The position numbers and the translations under genes were made by a program. The notes under the pieces were generated by a model that did not search any database, had not been told where the DNA came from, and saw only the letters and a program-made list of their open reading frames with translations. Shown here one piece after another: positions 33,746 to 42,216 of a stretch of DNA of 64,000 nt. Each line of letters begins with the position of its first letter. Within the stretch, counting starts at the first letter, position 1. The stretch covers positions 186,001-250,000 of the forward strand of contig NZ_JAXBME010000001.1 of assembly GCF_033963835.1 (NCBI RefSeq). Direction: 5' to 3'. Origin of the DNA: Cytobacillus sp. IB215665. Its GTDB lineage: Bacteria; Bacillota; Bacilli; Bacillales; SM2101.

Positions 33746-33774
33746 TCATAAAAGGTTGTCCACCTCCATAAGCA
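33746..33774 (+). promoter_or_regulatory. Possible SigE promoter of spoIID
   Basis: TCATAAA, 14-bp spacer, CATAAGCA, about 65 bp before the gene. It is similar to mother-cell SigE promoters (ATA at -35, CATA at -10), and spoIID is SigE-dependent in B. subtilis. The match is moderate. Confidence 0.35.
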
Positions 33775-33840
33775 TATATAGAAGTGTGGTTTTGAGAATC
33801 TTATGAACTACACAAAAAATCTATTTGGAGGCTTGAAGCG

Positions 33841-34866
33841 ATGAAACAAGTAAAACCACTAGTTATACTAATTTCTGTACTATTTGCCATGATTATTGTA
33901 ATCCCCTCATTGTTAGTTTTCCCTTTCTCAGCTAAGGAAGGTGGGAAACTCATTGAAGAATCGAAGCCGGAATCCTCTCCCAACTTAACTACGAACACAT
34001 TAAATTCCGAAGTGGAAGTGGCTGTCTATCGTAGTCAAGCTAAAACGATCGAGCATGTCCCTCTTGAAGAATATGTTGTTGGAGTTCTAGCATCAGAAAT
34101 GCCTGCAGATTTTGAACTAGAGGCTTTAAAAGCACAGAGTTTAAGTGCGAGAACTTATATAGTTAAAAAGATGATAGGTGGGCAAGCGGTTGGAGTACCA
34201 GAGGGTGCCGATGTTACAGATATGGTACTTCATCAAGTATATAAAAGCAAAGATGAGTTGAAGAAATTATGGGGTGTAGATTATGAACGGAAGATGGAAA
34301 AGTTTCAAGAGGCTGTACGTTCAACTGCCGGCCAAATATTAACTTATGATAGTACCCCAATAGAAGCATCCTTTTTCTCAACGAGTAATGGGTATACAGA
34401 AAACTCGGAGGATTATTGGGAAAATCCATTTCCCTATTTAACAAGTGTAGCAAGTCCTTGGGATGAAGCTTCTCCAAAATTTCATAATCAAGTAACGATG
34501 ACGGTGGCTGAGTTTGAACAGAAACTTAACATAAAATTACCGAGCGATGGTACAGTAGGAAAAATTATTGCAAGAACTCCTGGTAAACGTGTTGATACCG
34601 TAGAAATAAGTGGTAAAACGTTTAAAGGGAGAGAGGTTCGTGATCAATTAGGGTTATCTTCATCAGATTTCACATGGGTACGTAAAAATGATCAAATTGT
34701 CATCTCAACAAAAGGCTATGGGCATGGTGTTGGTATGAGTCAATATGGCGCAAACGGAATGGCTGAAGAAGGGAAAACTTATCAGGAAATTCTTACACAC
34801 TACTACAAAGGAACACAAATTAGTGATGCAACGCCTTATTTAACTAATTTTATCGTAAAAAATTAG
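33841..34866 (+). CDS. spoIID: Stage II sporulation protein D (peptidoglycan lytic transglycosylase)
   Basis: A 341-residue membrane-anchored enzyme of the SpoIID-SpoIIM-SpoIIP complex. It cuts denuded glycan strands during forespore engulfment. An N-terminal anchor (about 8-29) is followed by the SpoIID domain. The conserved [14 protein letters not shown] (75-88) includes E86, the counterpart of the catalytic Glu88 in B. subtilis. Later motifs are AQSLSARTY (98-106), [16 protein letters not shown] and [20 protein letters not shown] (about 296-315). Length is normal. ATG33841 follows GGAGGCTTGAAGCG. A terminator follows at 34931. Confidence 0.96.
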   Translation: MKQVKPLVILISVLFAMIIVIPSLLVFPFSAKEGGKLIEESKPESSPNLTTNTLNSEVEVAVYRSQAKTIEHVPLEEYVVGVLASEMPADFELEALKAQSLSARTYIVKKMIGGQAVGVPEGADVTDMVLHQVYKSKDELKKLWGVDYERKMEKFQEAVRSTAGQILTYDSTPIEASFFSTSNGYTENSEDYWENPFPYLTSVASPWDEASPKFHNQVTMTVAEFEQKLNIKLPSDGTVGKIIARTPGKRVDTVEISGKTFKGREVRDQLGLSSSDFTWVRKNDQIVISTKGYGHGVGMSQYGANGMAEEGKTYQEILTHYYKGTQISDATPYLTNFIVKN

Positions 34867-34930
34867 TTATTTAATCCTGAACAATTACTAAACGAGAGTG
34901 CGTAAAATCAGATAAGACAGCTTTCTTGCA

Positions 34931-34960
34931 TAAAAAAAGCCCAATTTAGGGCTTTTTTTA
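34931..34960 (+). terminator. Rho-independent terminator of spoIID
   Basis: Stem AAAAAAAGCCC / GGGCTTTTTTT with a 6-nt AATTTA loop and T run. Confidence 0.9.
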
Positions 34961-35020
34961 ATTATTATGGATAATTTTTTACTTAATGGGGATATTAAAA
35001 CAAAAAAAAATAAAAAGATT

Positions 35021-35050
35021 GTATAAAAATATGAAAATGTGCCCAAAATG
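35021..35050 (+). promoter_or_regulatory. Candidate SigF promoter of spoIIQ
   Basis: GTATA (35021-35025), 15-bp spacer, GCCCAAAATG (35041-35050). This fits the forespore SigF pattern GYATA...GGnnAnAnTR at all but one fixed position. spoIIQ is the classical SigF gene. Transcription would begin close to the ribosome site GAGGTG, giving a very short leader. Confidence 0.6.
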
Positions 35051-35070
35051 GTTGCTGAGGTGATGAATTC

Positions 35071-35946
35071 ATGAGAGAAGAAAAGAAATTCTCAAAAGTG
35101 AAACGATTTTTTAAACGTCGTTGGGTTCTTCCAGCAATTTATATTGCTAGTGCAGCAATCATTCTAACAGCTATCCTTTGGTATCAAAACAGCAAAAATG
35201 TTGCAGATTCTGATCAATATGATCTTGATAATGTATCATTGCAATCCGATTACTTTGTGGATGATGATTCTGTACCAGTAACTCAATCGCTTGAAAGTTT
35301 TATGTATCCAGTGACGAATGTTGAAGAAATGGAAATTCAAAAGCAATTTTATGATGCCGATGCATCTGACGCAGATCAAGAAGCAGCGCTGTTATACTAC
35401 GACAATCAATATATTCCAAACAAGGGTATTGATATTGTAACGAAGGATAATAGTGTCTTTGATGTAGTTGCTTCTGCTAGTGGAACTGTTACAAGAACTA
35501 GCGTTGATTCAACGCTTGGTAATGTTGTAGAGATTGATCATGGAAATGGGATTGTAACTGTATATCAATCACTTGCTGATATCCAAGTCCAAGAAAATGA
35601 TATGGTGGAACAAGGGCAAGTTATTGCACAGTCTGGTAGAAGTCTCTTAAATAGTGAGGCAGAAAATCACGTGCATTTTGAGATCCGTAAAAATGACGAA
35701 GCCATTAATCCAATTAGTTTAATTGGAAGTCCAATCACTTCATTGTTAGATGAAGATGAAAATATGGATCTAGAGGCTTCTGAAGGAAAGAAAGAAGAAA
35801 CATTGCCTGAAGAAGAGCAGGAAGAAGCTGAAGAAGAAGTAGAGGAAGAAGAAGAGGAAGCACCAGCTGAAGAAAAAGAAAAAGAAGAGGAAGCTCCTGC
35901 TGAAGAAGAAAAGCCAGGAAAAGAAAAAGAAGATAAAGATTCATAA
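35071..35946 (+). CDS. spoIIQ: Stage II sporulation protein Q (M23-type, degenerate)
   Basis: A 291-residue forespore membrane protein that pairs with SpoIIIAH across the intermembrane space in the engulfment channel. One membrane helix (about 18-37) is followed by an M23/LytM domain (about 110-220). The usual HxGxD metal motif is NKGID (N117-D121), so its His is replaced by Asn, while HVH (200-202) is kept. Loss of the first His is also seen in B. subtilis SpoIIQ, where it is thought to abolish peptidase activity. The last ~65 residues form a Glu-rich tail of EEAPAEE-type repeats. ATG35071 follows GAGGTGATG. Confidence 0.94.
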   Translation: MREEKKFSKVKRFFKRRWVLPAIYIASAAIILTAILWYQNSKNVADSDQYDLDNVSLQSDYFVDDDSVPVTQSLESFMYPVTNVEEMEIQKQFYDADASDADQEAALLYYDNQYIPNKGIDIVTKDNSVFDVVASASGTVTRTSVDSTLGNVVEIDHGNGIVTVYQSLADIQVQENDMVEQGQVIAQSGRSLLNSEAENHVHFEIRKNDEAINPISLIGSPITSLLDEDENMDLEASEGKKEETLPEEEQEEAEEEVEEEEEEAPAEEKEKEEEAPAEEEKPGKEKEDKDS

Positions 35947-35988
35947 TCATTTGCTTTAGTTTAAAGTGAATAGCTTGATACAATTATG

Positions 35989-36015
35989 ACCATTCTCATT
36001 AGAGAATGGTTTTTC
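35989..36015 (+). terminator. Rho-independent terminator of spoIIQ
   Basis: Stem ACCATTCTC / GAGAATGGT with loop ATTA, followed by TTTTTCG. Confidence 0.88.
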
Positions 36016-36053
36016 GTTTGTCGTTATTTAAAGTTAACCATCATTATAACTAG

Positions 36054-36566
36054 AGGCTCTTTTCGTAAACTTAGTTGCTGTCGCTATTAAAAAATGAACA
36101 GTTTGGTGTTAAGAGAGCTCAAAGATTGTAAAAAGTAGAAAAGATGCCACGAAGTCTATAGGTTTGATACGTGCTTATCACTTAGAGCGATAAGCAATAT
36201 TTAATACGAAGACAGCATTTACTAAGGCTCTTTTCGTAAACTTAGTTGCTAGCGCTATTAAAAAATGAACAGTTTGGTGTTAAGAGAGCTCAAAAATTGT
36301 AAAAAGTAGAAAAGATGCCACGAAGTCTAGAGGTATGATACGTGCTTATCACTTAGAGCGAAATGCAATATTTAATACGAAGACAGCATTTACTAAGGCT
36401 CTTTTCGTAAACTTAGTTGCTGTCGCTATTAAAAAATGAACAGTTTGGTGTTAAGAGAGCTCAAAGATTGTAAAAAGTAGAAAAGATGCCACGAAGTCTA
36501 TAGGTTTGATACGTGCTTATAACTTATAAAGATAAGCAATAATCAATTCGAAAACACCGAAAACAA
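36054..36566 (+). mobile_element. Tandem triplication of the MITE-like repeat (171-bp period), copies B1-B3
   Basis: Three head-to-tail copies beginning AGGCTCTTTTCGTAAACTTAG at 36054, 36225 and 36396, i.e. exactly 171 bp apart. They differ at only a few positions until the last ~60 bp of the third, which diverges. Each unit ends GAAGACAGCATTTACTA. The start (GGCTCTTTTCGTA...GTTGCT) and the end read backwards (TGCTGTCTTCGTA...TTGCTT) form imperfect inverted repeats of about 25 bp. No coding capacity. Confidence 0.85.
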
Positions 36567-37092
36567 AAGTGCTACAAACGTTAGTATATTAGGATTTTTT
36601 ATTGTTGCTGTTTGGACAGTAAGATGAGGTTTTATTTGAGTCTGAAATTTACCAAGAACGTTAACGTGTTTATATCTTAGTCCCTAAAATATCAATTGAT
36701 GCGAAATTACTTGAAACTGTTATGTGAACAACCTTGTTTGGATATACGAAAATACATTTGTTAATATCCTCAAAGAAGTTATATTCTGTTTGCAGGATTG
36801 CTAATCTTTTGTCGGAAATTTAGTTTTGAAATGGCTTATGGGTGTGATTTGAACAAAAAATTAACAAATCCCTTGTCCCTCTTGACTTTTATGGAATATA
36901 TAATCACCCAAGCTAATAAAATGTTACAAACCTGATAAAAGAGAGTGTTTGAGGTGAGGGGCTTGGGTTTTATGATAACGATATAATTTATTCAAACTTA
37001 TTACTGTCATAACAAATTAGAGCATTTTAATCGTGAAAGAAAACGAGTCTCTTTTGACACTTCTCACATCCAATTTAGGGAGGGCGAGTGGT
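36567..37092 (+). other. Intergenic region before spoIIID
   Basis: No ORF is supported. It holds a lone copy of the array core (TTTGGACAGTAAGA at 36611-36624) directly behind the MITE-like copies, and an 8-bp inverted repeat ACCCAAGC / GCTTGGGT (36906-36913 with 36961-36968) followed by TTTTATG, upstream of spoIIID. A SigE promoter is expected here for spoIIID but no convincing match was found. The ribosome site GGGAGGG lies at 37078-37084. Confidence 0.6.
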
Positions 37093-37368
37093 GTGCACGA
37101 TTACATCAAAGAGCGTACTATCAAGATTGGTAAGTATATCGTGGAGACGAGAAAAACCGTTCGTGTAATAGCGAAAGAATTTGGCGTTTCCAAAAGTACT
37201 GTTCATAAGGATTTAACAGAAAGATTACCTGAGATTAATGCAGAACTTGCAAATGAAGTGAAGGAAATATTAGATTATCATAAATCAATACGACATCTAC
37301 GTGGTGGAGAAGCAACAAAATTAAAATATAAGAAAGAAGGTGAACGAGAAGAAGAGACTGTCCGATAA
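37093..37368 (+). CDS. spoIIID: Sporulation transcriptional regulator SpoIIID
   Basis: A 91-residue mother-cell DNA-binding protein that switches genes on and off between the SigE and SigK stages. The sequence HDYIKERTIKIGKYIVETRKTVRVIAKEFGVSKSTVHKDLTERLPEIN is split here as HDYIKERTIKIG, VRVIAKEFGVSKSTVHKDL (helix-turn-helix, about 23-42) and the basic tail HLRGGEATKLKYKK. It is almost identical to SpoIIID of B. subtilis over about 80 residues. The start is GTG37093, 8 bp after GGGAGGG; the open frame upstream (from 37033) is not part of the family. Confidence 0.97.
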   Translation: MHDYIKERTIKIGKYIVETRKTVRVIAKEFGVSKSTVHKDLTERLPEINAELANEVKEILDYHKSIRHLRGGEATKLKYKKEGEREEETVR

Positions 37369-37372
37369 AAAG

Positions 37373-37460
37373 AAAGAGGATGAATCATCAAAGGTAGAGT
37401 CCGGTTTTATAACCTGTAAAAATGATTAATAAAATCAGACTCATTTGAGTCATCCTCTTT
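37373..37460 (+). terminator. Long-loop hairpin after spoIIID
   Basis: AAAGAGGATGA (37373-37383) pairs with TCATCCTCTTTT (37449-37459) followed by T's; the loop is about 65 nt. A long-loop terminator or a readthrough structure toward mbl. Confidence 0.5.
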
Positions 37461-37585
37461 TTGTGTATTTGACCAAACTTTTAAAATTCGACTATTTTTT
37501 TACATCATTGCCTTCTAGGCGGAAATTTGTGATAAAATATAAAATTAGAGAAAGTATCGGGAATTTTGCAAGGAGGCTTATAATA

Positions 37586-38587
37586 ATGTTTGCTAGAGAT
37601 ATCGGAATCGACTTAGGAACAGCGAATGTACTCATTCACGTAAAAGGAAAAGGAATTATTTTGAACGAACCATCTGTTGTTGCAATTGACCGCCAATTAG
37701 AAAAAGTTTTAGCAGTTGGTGAAGAAGCAAGACGTATGGTAGGTCGAACACCTGGAAATATTTCAGCCATTCGCCCATTAAAAGATGGAGTAATTGCGAA
37801 TTTTGAAATCACCGAAGCAATGCTTAAGCATTTTATTAATAAACTAGATGTAAAAGGTTTTCTTTCTAAGCCACGCATACTTATATGCTGTCCGACGAAT
37901 ATTACATCGGTCGAGCAAAAGGCGATAAGAGAAGCGGCGATGAAAAGCGGAGGAAAAAAAGTCATTTTAGAGGAAGAGCCGAAAATAGCTGCAATTGGTG
38001 CAGGGATGGATATTTTTCAACCGAGTGGAAATATGGTTGTTGATATTGGCGGTGGTACGACTGACGTCGCTGTTTTATCGATGGGTGAAATCGTAACATC
38101 TTCTTCGTTAAAAATGGCTGGGGACAAGCTTGATATGGAAATTCTTCAATACATAAAACGTGAATATAAATTATTAATAGGTGAGCGTACAGCAGAGGAT
38201 ATAAAGATAAGTGTAGGGACGGTTTTTCCAGGAGCACGTAATGAGGAAATAGACATTCGAGGTCGCGATATGGTATCGGGATTACCTCGTACTATTACGG
38301 TAAGATCAGAAGAAATAGAAAAGGCTTTACATGAATCTGTAGCACTTATTGTACAAGCTTCAAAAAGTGTACTAGAACGCACACCACCAGAATTATCAGC
38401 AGACATTATCGATCGTGGAGTGATTTTAACGGGTGGGGGAGCGTTATTACATGGAATCGATCAGCTTTTATCAGATGAATTAAAGGTTCCAGTTCTCATC
38501 GCAGAAAACCCGATGGAATGTGTGGCAATAGGTACTGGTATTATGCTTGAAAATCTGGACAAGCTTCCAGTACGTAATTATAGCTAA
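37586..38587 (+). CDS. mbl: MreB-like actin homologue Mbl
   Basis: A 333-residue actin-fold protein that forms membrane-associated filaments guiding cylindrical wall synthesis. The phosphate-1 segment is DIGIDLGTANVLIHVKGKGI (5-24) and phosphate-2 is VVDIGGGTTDVAVLS (about 156-170). The C-terminal adenosine segment is LTGGGALLHGID. The N-terminus MFARDIGIDLG and the location after spoIIID identify it as Mbl rather than MreB or MreBH. ATG37586 follows AGGAGG by 9 bp; the 47 in-frame codons upstream overlap the spoIIID hairpin and are not part of the protein. Confidence 0.97.
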   Translation: MFARDIGIDLGTANVLIHVKGKGIILNEPSVVAIDRQLEKVLAVGEEARRMVGRTPGNISAIRPLKDGVIANFEITEAMLKHFINKLDVKGFLSKPRILICCPTNITSVEQKAIREAAMKSGGKKVILEEEPKIAAIGAGMDIFQPSGNMVVDIGGGTTDVAVLSMGEIVTSSSLKMAGDKLDMEILQYIKREYKLLIGERTAEDIKISVGTVFPGARNEEIDIRGRDMVSGLPRTITVRSEEIEKALHESVALIVQASKSVLERTPPELSADIIDRGVILTGGGALLHGIDQLLSDELKVPVLIAENPMECVAIGTGIMLENLDKLPVRNYS

Positions 38588-38655
38588 GCCGTTTTCGTAT
38601 TAATTGTTGGTTATTGTACTAAGAAATACGCATGTTCACAACTAGAAGGATTTCT
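38587..38655 (-). mobile_element. MITE-like repeat, partial inverted copy G
   Basis: GCCGTTTTCGTATTAATTG followed by ACTAAGAAATACGCATGTTCACAACTAGA-like sequence matches one half of the repeat, in the opposite orientation to copies A-C. The other half is missing. It starts at the mbl stop codon. Confidence 0.5.
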
Positions 38656-38772
38656 TACATAATATGGTGACCGCTGTATAATCACTTGTAGTAGTTTCAA
38701 TCAACAATGTTTAAGGCAAGAGCCTATGGATAAGAAGATGATACATATCGATTCAAGGATGAGGTGATAACA

Positions 38773-39594
38773 ATGTTACGTGGATTTTACACAGCAGCAT
38801 CAGGAATGATTTCACAGCAGAGAAAAACGGATATGTTAACAAATAATATGGCAAATGCAAATACACCAGGTTATAAAGCAGAACAAGGGTCCTTACGAGC
38901 ATTCCCAGAAATGCTATTGCAGCAACTTGGCACGTCTTCTATTCCTGGACAAGAGTTGAAGGAGCTTCCTTATGCAAAAACAATTGGTACGATTAACACA
39001 GGTGTCTATTTACAGGAAACCATACCAAACTTCACTCAAGGTTACTTGAGAGAAACGGGATTACATACTGATTTAGCGCTACTTGATGTAGCTGTACCAA
39101 ATAATGAGGGACTATTTTTTACGGTGCAAAGCGCAAATGGTGACACTTTGTACACAAGAAATGGTAATTTCACTATTGATGGACAAGGGTATTTAACGAC
39201 TAGTAGTGGTCATTATGTCCTTGATGAAAATAATGCACCAATACAAGTGGGCAGTGGTCAATTTACAGTTAACAGTGATGGGACAGTGCTAGAAAACAAT
39301 GAGATTGTTGGTCGAATAAATATCGCCTATGCAACGGACACCAATACCCTCATTAAGGACGAGACGGGTATGTTAAGAACGGAAAACAACCAAGCTTTGC
39401 CAAGTGCAAATACGAACCAAGGGATCATATTTAAAATTGAGCAAGGTTTTATCGAAGGGTCAAATGTTGACACAACACAAACAATGACAGATTTAATGAC
39501 TTCCTATCGCGCGTTTGAAGCAAATCAAAAAATATTACAAGCATATGATAAAAGTATGGATAAAGCAGTAAATGAAATTGGTAGATTACGTTAA
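38773..39594 (+). CDS. flhO: Flagellar hook-basal body (rod) protein FlhO
   Basis: A 273-residue FlgF/FlgG-class protein of the flagellar rod. The N-terminal rod signature is LRGFYTAASGMISQQRKTDMLTNNMANANTPGYK (2-35). The central domain includes LYTRNGNFTIDGQGYL (about 130-145). The C-terminal helix ends LMTSYRAFEANQKILQAYDKSMDKAVNEIGRLR. The pair with flhP after mbl is the Bacillus arrangement, away from the main fla/che operon. ATG38773 follows GAGGTGATAAC; the GTG at 38764 lies within the ribosome site. Confidence 0.94.
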   Translation: MLRGFYTAASGMISQQRKTDMLTNNMANANTPGYKAEQGSLRAFPEMLLQQLGTSSIPGQELKELPYAKTIGTINTGVYLQETIPNFTQGYLRETGLHTDLALLDVAVPNNEGLFFTVQSANGDTLYTRNGNFTIDGQGYLTTSSGHYVLDENNAPIQVGSGQFTVNSDGTVLENNEIVGRINIAYATDTNTLIKDETGMLRTENNQALPSANTNQGIIFKIEQGFIEGSNVDTTQTMTDLMTSYRAFEANQKILQAYDKSMDKAVNEIGRLR

Positions 39595-39663
39595 AATTAA
39601 TTAAACCGTGTTTCAAATAAGCATACATTTTATTTATTGCTGATTATTGGGAGGGAATATGTA

Positions 39664-40509
39664 GTGAATAGGTCAATTTTGGCAGCTGCAAATACGATGG
39701 GTCAATTACAACAGAAGCTTGACATGATTGGTCATAACCTTGCAAACGTTGATACGGTTGGCTACAAACGTCGTGAAGCAAGTTTTACTGAATTATTGTA
39801 TCAAGAGTTTAATAATCAACCTAAGGATGATCAAGAGGTGGGTCGCTTAACACCAGATGGTATCAGACTGGGTACTGGGTCAAAATTAGGCCAAACAAGT
39901 ATTGTTCTTTCTCAAGGGAGCCTTAAAGAAACTAACCGATCGCTTGATATTGCTTTTACTAAGGAAGGGCAATTTCTTCGCGTATCCGTAGAAGAAAATG
40001 GCAATGAAACAATAAATTATACGAGAAATGGTGCGCTCTATCTTTCACCTCTAAGTGAAGGGTCTAATGAATCAGTGCTAGTAACGAGTGATGGGTACCC
40101 TGTACTTGACAGCTTAGGTAATGCTATTAATATTGAAAATGATTTCCAAGACATATCTATTAACGAAAATGGTACAATGAACGTAACGAAGAATGATGGT
40201 GAAGAACAAGTTTACAATCTTTCTGTTGTTGAAATACATCGACCACAGCTATTACAGTCTATCGGCGATAATTTGCTTGGATTACCAAATCTCCAACAAT
40301 TAAACTTAGGTGAAGATGAGGTATTAACATATTTAACAGACGGGCTTCAGGAAACAGTAAGTCTAAAACAAGGGGCTTTAGAGCAATCTAATGTTAACTT
40401 GTCAAAAGAAATGACAGATATGCTCACAACGCAACGAACGTACCAATTTAATGCAAAATCAATTTCTATCGCAGATCAAATGATGGGTCTCGTAAATGGA
40501 ATTCGATAA
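39664..40509 (+). CDS. flhP: Flagellar hook-basal body (rod) protein FlhP
   Basis: A 281-residue rod protein paired with FlhO. The N-terminus NRSILAAANTMGQLQQKLDMIGHNLANVDTVGYKRREASF matches the rod-protein signature (shown here only in parts: QQKLDMIGHNLANVDTVGYK at about 17-36). The C-terminus TDMLTTQRTYQFNAKSISIADQM is the conserved pair of the N-terminal helix. The start is GTG39664, 8 bp after GGGAGGG; the open frame begins upstream at 39637, but the extra residues precede the ribosome site. Confidence 0.94.
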   Translation: MNRSILAAANTMGQLQQKLDMIGHNLANVDTVGYKRREASFTELLYQEFNNQPKDDQEVGRLTPDGIRLGTGSKLGQTSIVLSQGSLKETNRSLDIAFTKEGQFLRVSVEENGNETINYTRNGALYLSPLSEGSNESVLVTSDGYPVLDSLGNAINIENDFQDISINENGTMNVTKNDGEEQVYNLSVVEIHRPQLLQSIGDNLLGLPNLQQLNLGEDEVLTYLTDGLQETVSLKQGALEQSNVNLSKEMTDMLTTQRTYQFNAKSISIADQMMGLVNGIR

Positions 40510-40681
40510 TAAAGATAGATCAATTAGTTCGGGAATAAGATGACCGAAAGCTTGAAGGAAATGCTAATCCTACGTTAGCTTAAAACGTTTCAGACTTAAG
40601 TTTAGCCATTTCTTTCACGTAAGCAAGAAATATCTTCCTATTCTTTTTGAACAGATCTATATTTAAAAGGAGTAAAGATAA

Positions 40682-40981
40682 GTGACAACGAATGTAAACC
40701 AGTCTGAAACAAAGACGCGTTCTCAACTGAGACAAGAACGACAACAAGGGGAAGATCATACACAAGACACGAAAAGTAAGAGTAAAACAAAAGTGAAAGC
40801 TCGTGTACGCTTAATCCCCATTTGGTTAAAACTAATAATTGTTGCAGTACTACTTGTCACCAGTTTATTATTAGGTGCTATAGTTGGTTATGGTGTCATT
40901 GGAAATGGAGATCCATCCGATGCGCTCAAAAAATCTACTTGGCAACATATTTTTGATTTAGTTGATAAAGATACCCAGTAA
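40682..40981 (+). CDS. EpuA-like single-pass membrane protein
   Basis: A 99-residue protein: a hydrophilic, charged N-terminal part (1-45), then RLIPIWLKLIIVAVLLVTSLLLGAIVGYGVIG (about 43-74, shown as two blocks IPIWLKLIIVAVLLV and LLLGAIVGYGVIG) with one membrane helix, and a short extracellular tail STWQHIFDLV. This is the EpuA family (PF11772), often mislabelled as an RNA polymerase beta subunit in Bacillus genomes. The start is GTG40682 after AAAAGGAG. It is 18 bp upstream of fabZ. Function unknown. Confidence 0.8.
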   Translation: MTTNVNQSETKTRSQLRQERQQGEDHTQDTKSKSKTKVKARVRLIPIWLKLIIVAVLLVTSLLLGAIVGYGVIGNGDPSDALKKSTWQHIFDLVDKDTQ

Positions 40982-40999
40982 GAAGGAGATTTGCATATT

Positions 41000-41434
41000 A
41001 TGTTAGATGTAACAGCAATTAAAGATATTATACCTCATCGTTATCCATTCTTATTAGTTGATAAAATTATAGAAGTAGATGAAGGCAAGCGAGCTGTAGG
41101 CATTAAAAATGTAACAGCTAATGAAGAATTCTTTAATGGACACTTCCCTGATTTCCCTGTTATGCCAGGTGTTTTAATTGTAGAAGCATTAGCACAGGTC
41201 GGTGCTGTAGCTATGTTAAAGAAAGATGAAAATCGAGGCAGGTTAGCGTTTTTTGGTGGAATTGATAACTGTAGGTTTAAAAAGCAAGTGAAACCTGGTG
41301 ACCAATTGCGCTTAGAGGTAGAAATGACTCGTGTACGAGGTTCCATTGGCAAGGGAAAAGCTGTTGCAACTGTAGATGGAGAAATTGCGTGTGAAACGGA
41401 AATTATGTTTGCTCTTGGTGATAAAACAGAGTAA
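41000..41434 (+). CDS. fabZ: 3-hydroxyacyl-[acyl-carrier-protein] dehydratase
   Basis: A 144-residue hotdog-fold enzyme that dehydrates 3-hydroxyacyl-ACP in fatty acid elongation. [14 protein letters not shown] (about 10-23) and [27 protein letters not shown] (about 44-70) hold the catalytic His (HFP) and Glu (VEALAQ). ATG41000 is used: AAGGAGA (40983-40989) lies 10 bp upstream and the earlier in-frame TTG40991 is too close. Length is typical. A terminator follows. Confidence 0.97.
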   Translation: MLDVTAIKDIIPHRYPFLLVDKIIEVDEGKRAVGIKNVTANEEFFNGHFPDFPVMPGVLIVEALAQVGAVAMLKKDENRGRLAFFGGIDNCRFKKQVKPGDQLRLEVEMTRVRGSIGKGKAVATVDGEIACETEIMFALGDKTE

Positions 41435-41461
41435 ATCTACACTTTAATTATGACATAATAC

Positions 41462-41488
41462 GATTACCCTAGTGGTAATCTTTTTTTA
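41462..41488 (+). terminator. Rho-independent terminator of fabZ
   Basis: Stem GATTACC / GGTAATC (41462-41468 with 41474-41480) followed by seven T's. Confidence 0.88.
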
Positions 41489-41535
41489 TGGCCTTTTTCG
41501 TATAGATTCCGTAGCATTTTTTCTTCTAAAAACAA
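41489..41535 (-). mobile_element. MITE-like repeat, internally deleted inverted copy E (tentative)
   Basis: GGCCTTTTTCGTA joined directly to TAGATTCCGTAGCATTTTTTC resembles the terminal block and the inner block of the inverted copies with the middle removed. The match is short. The rest of the fabZ-lipoprotein spacer (to 41730) shows nothing else. Confidence 0.35.
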
Positions 41536-41730
41536 TAACTGATGAGCAAGACGATGTAGTTATGAATGCTAAATCAGCTTATATGTGATGATCGCTAATT
41601 TAACTAACAATGAATAAATACTTTCCTAAAAATAACAATTATTTAATGAAAAATTTCAATGAAATTTGGGAAACATATTCAAAGACACACCTTTGGATGT
41701 CTAAGAAAGGATAAATAAGGAGTGAGTTTC

Positions 41731-41931
41731 ATGAACAAAAAATGGTCATTAACACTAATGAATTCATTATTATTTGCGTTACTATTTACAGGTTGTAATA
41801 CGAATCCAGAAAATCCTCCACCACCTGAGACTGAAACACCGATGGAAGAAGAACTGCCAGAGGAAGATTTAAATAATAACACTTATGAGGAAGATATGAT
41901 GGAAGAAGAGGAAGAAAATCAAGAGGGATAA
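41731..41931 (+). CDS. Small acidic lipoprotein
   Basis: A 66-residue predicted lipoprotein. A signal peptide with lipobox LFTGC (Cys at about 21) is followed by a Pro/Glu-rich, strongly acidic tail (ETETPMEEELPEED... EEDMMEEEEENQEG). ATG41731 has AAGGAG 8 bp upstream. No family recognised. It lies between fabZ and an uncharacterised gene and is followed by a weak hairpin (GCCCAC / GTGGGC, 41953-41969). Probably anchored to the outer face of the membrane; role unknown. Confidence 0.7.
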   Translation: MNKKWSLTLMNSLLFALLFTGCNTNPENPPPPETETPMEEELPEEDLNNNTYEEDMMEEEEENQEG

Positions 41932-41979
41932 CAATACGTTATTATTTCTACTGCCCACTTTTTGTGGGCTCATTTTAAT

Positions 41980-42075
41980 TAGACTGTTTCACATTGATTG
42001 TTGCTTCTCGTACTAAGAAATAAACACGTATAAACTAATCGTTCGTAGCATCTTTTCTCACTTAAAATGAGATCA
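41980..42075 (-). mobile_element. MITE-like repeat, partial inverted copy F
   Basis: GACTGTTTCACATTGATTG, then GTACTAAGAAATAAACACGTAT and TCGTAGCATCTTTTCTCAC follow the block order of the inverted copies D and H. The other end with the GTTGC/AAAGAG block is not found. Confidence 0.6.
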
Positions 42076-42216
42076 ATGCTTAAATTTCTTCCAAATTCTA
42101 TCCACTTCGAAATAATTCTTCACGATGTAACAAATTTCCTCAATAATTGTCATTTTGAATAACTATATGGTATTATTAATAATTAGTCAGATTAATTTTG
42201 GAGGTACGGATAGTAA

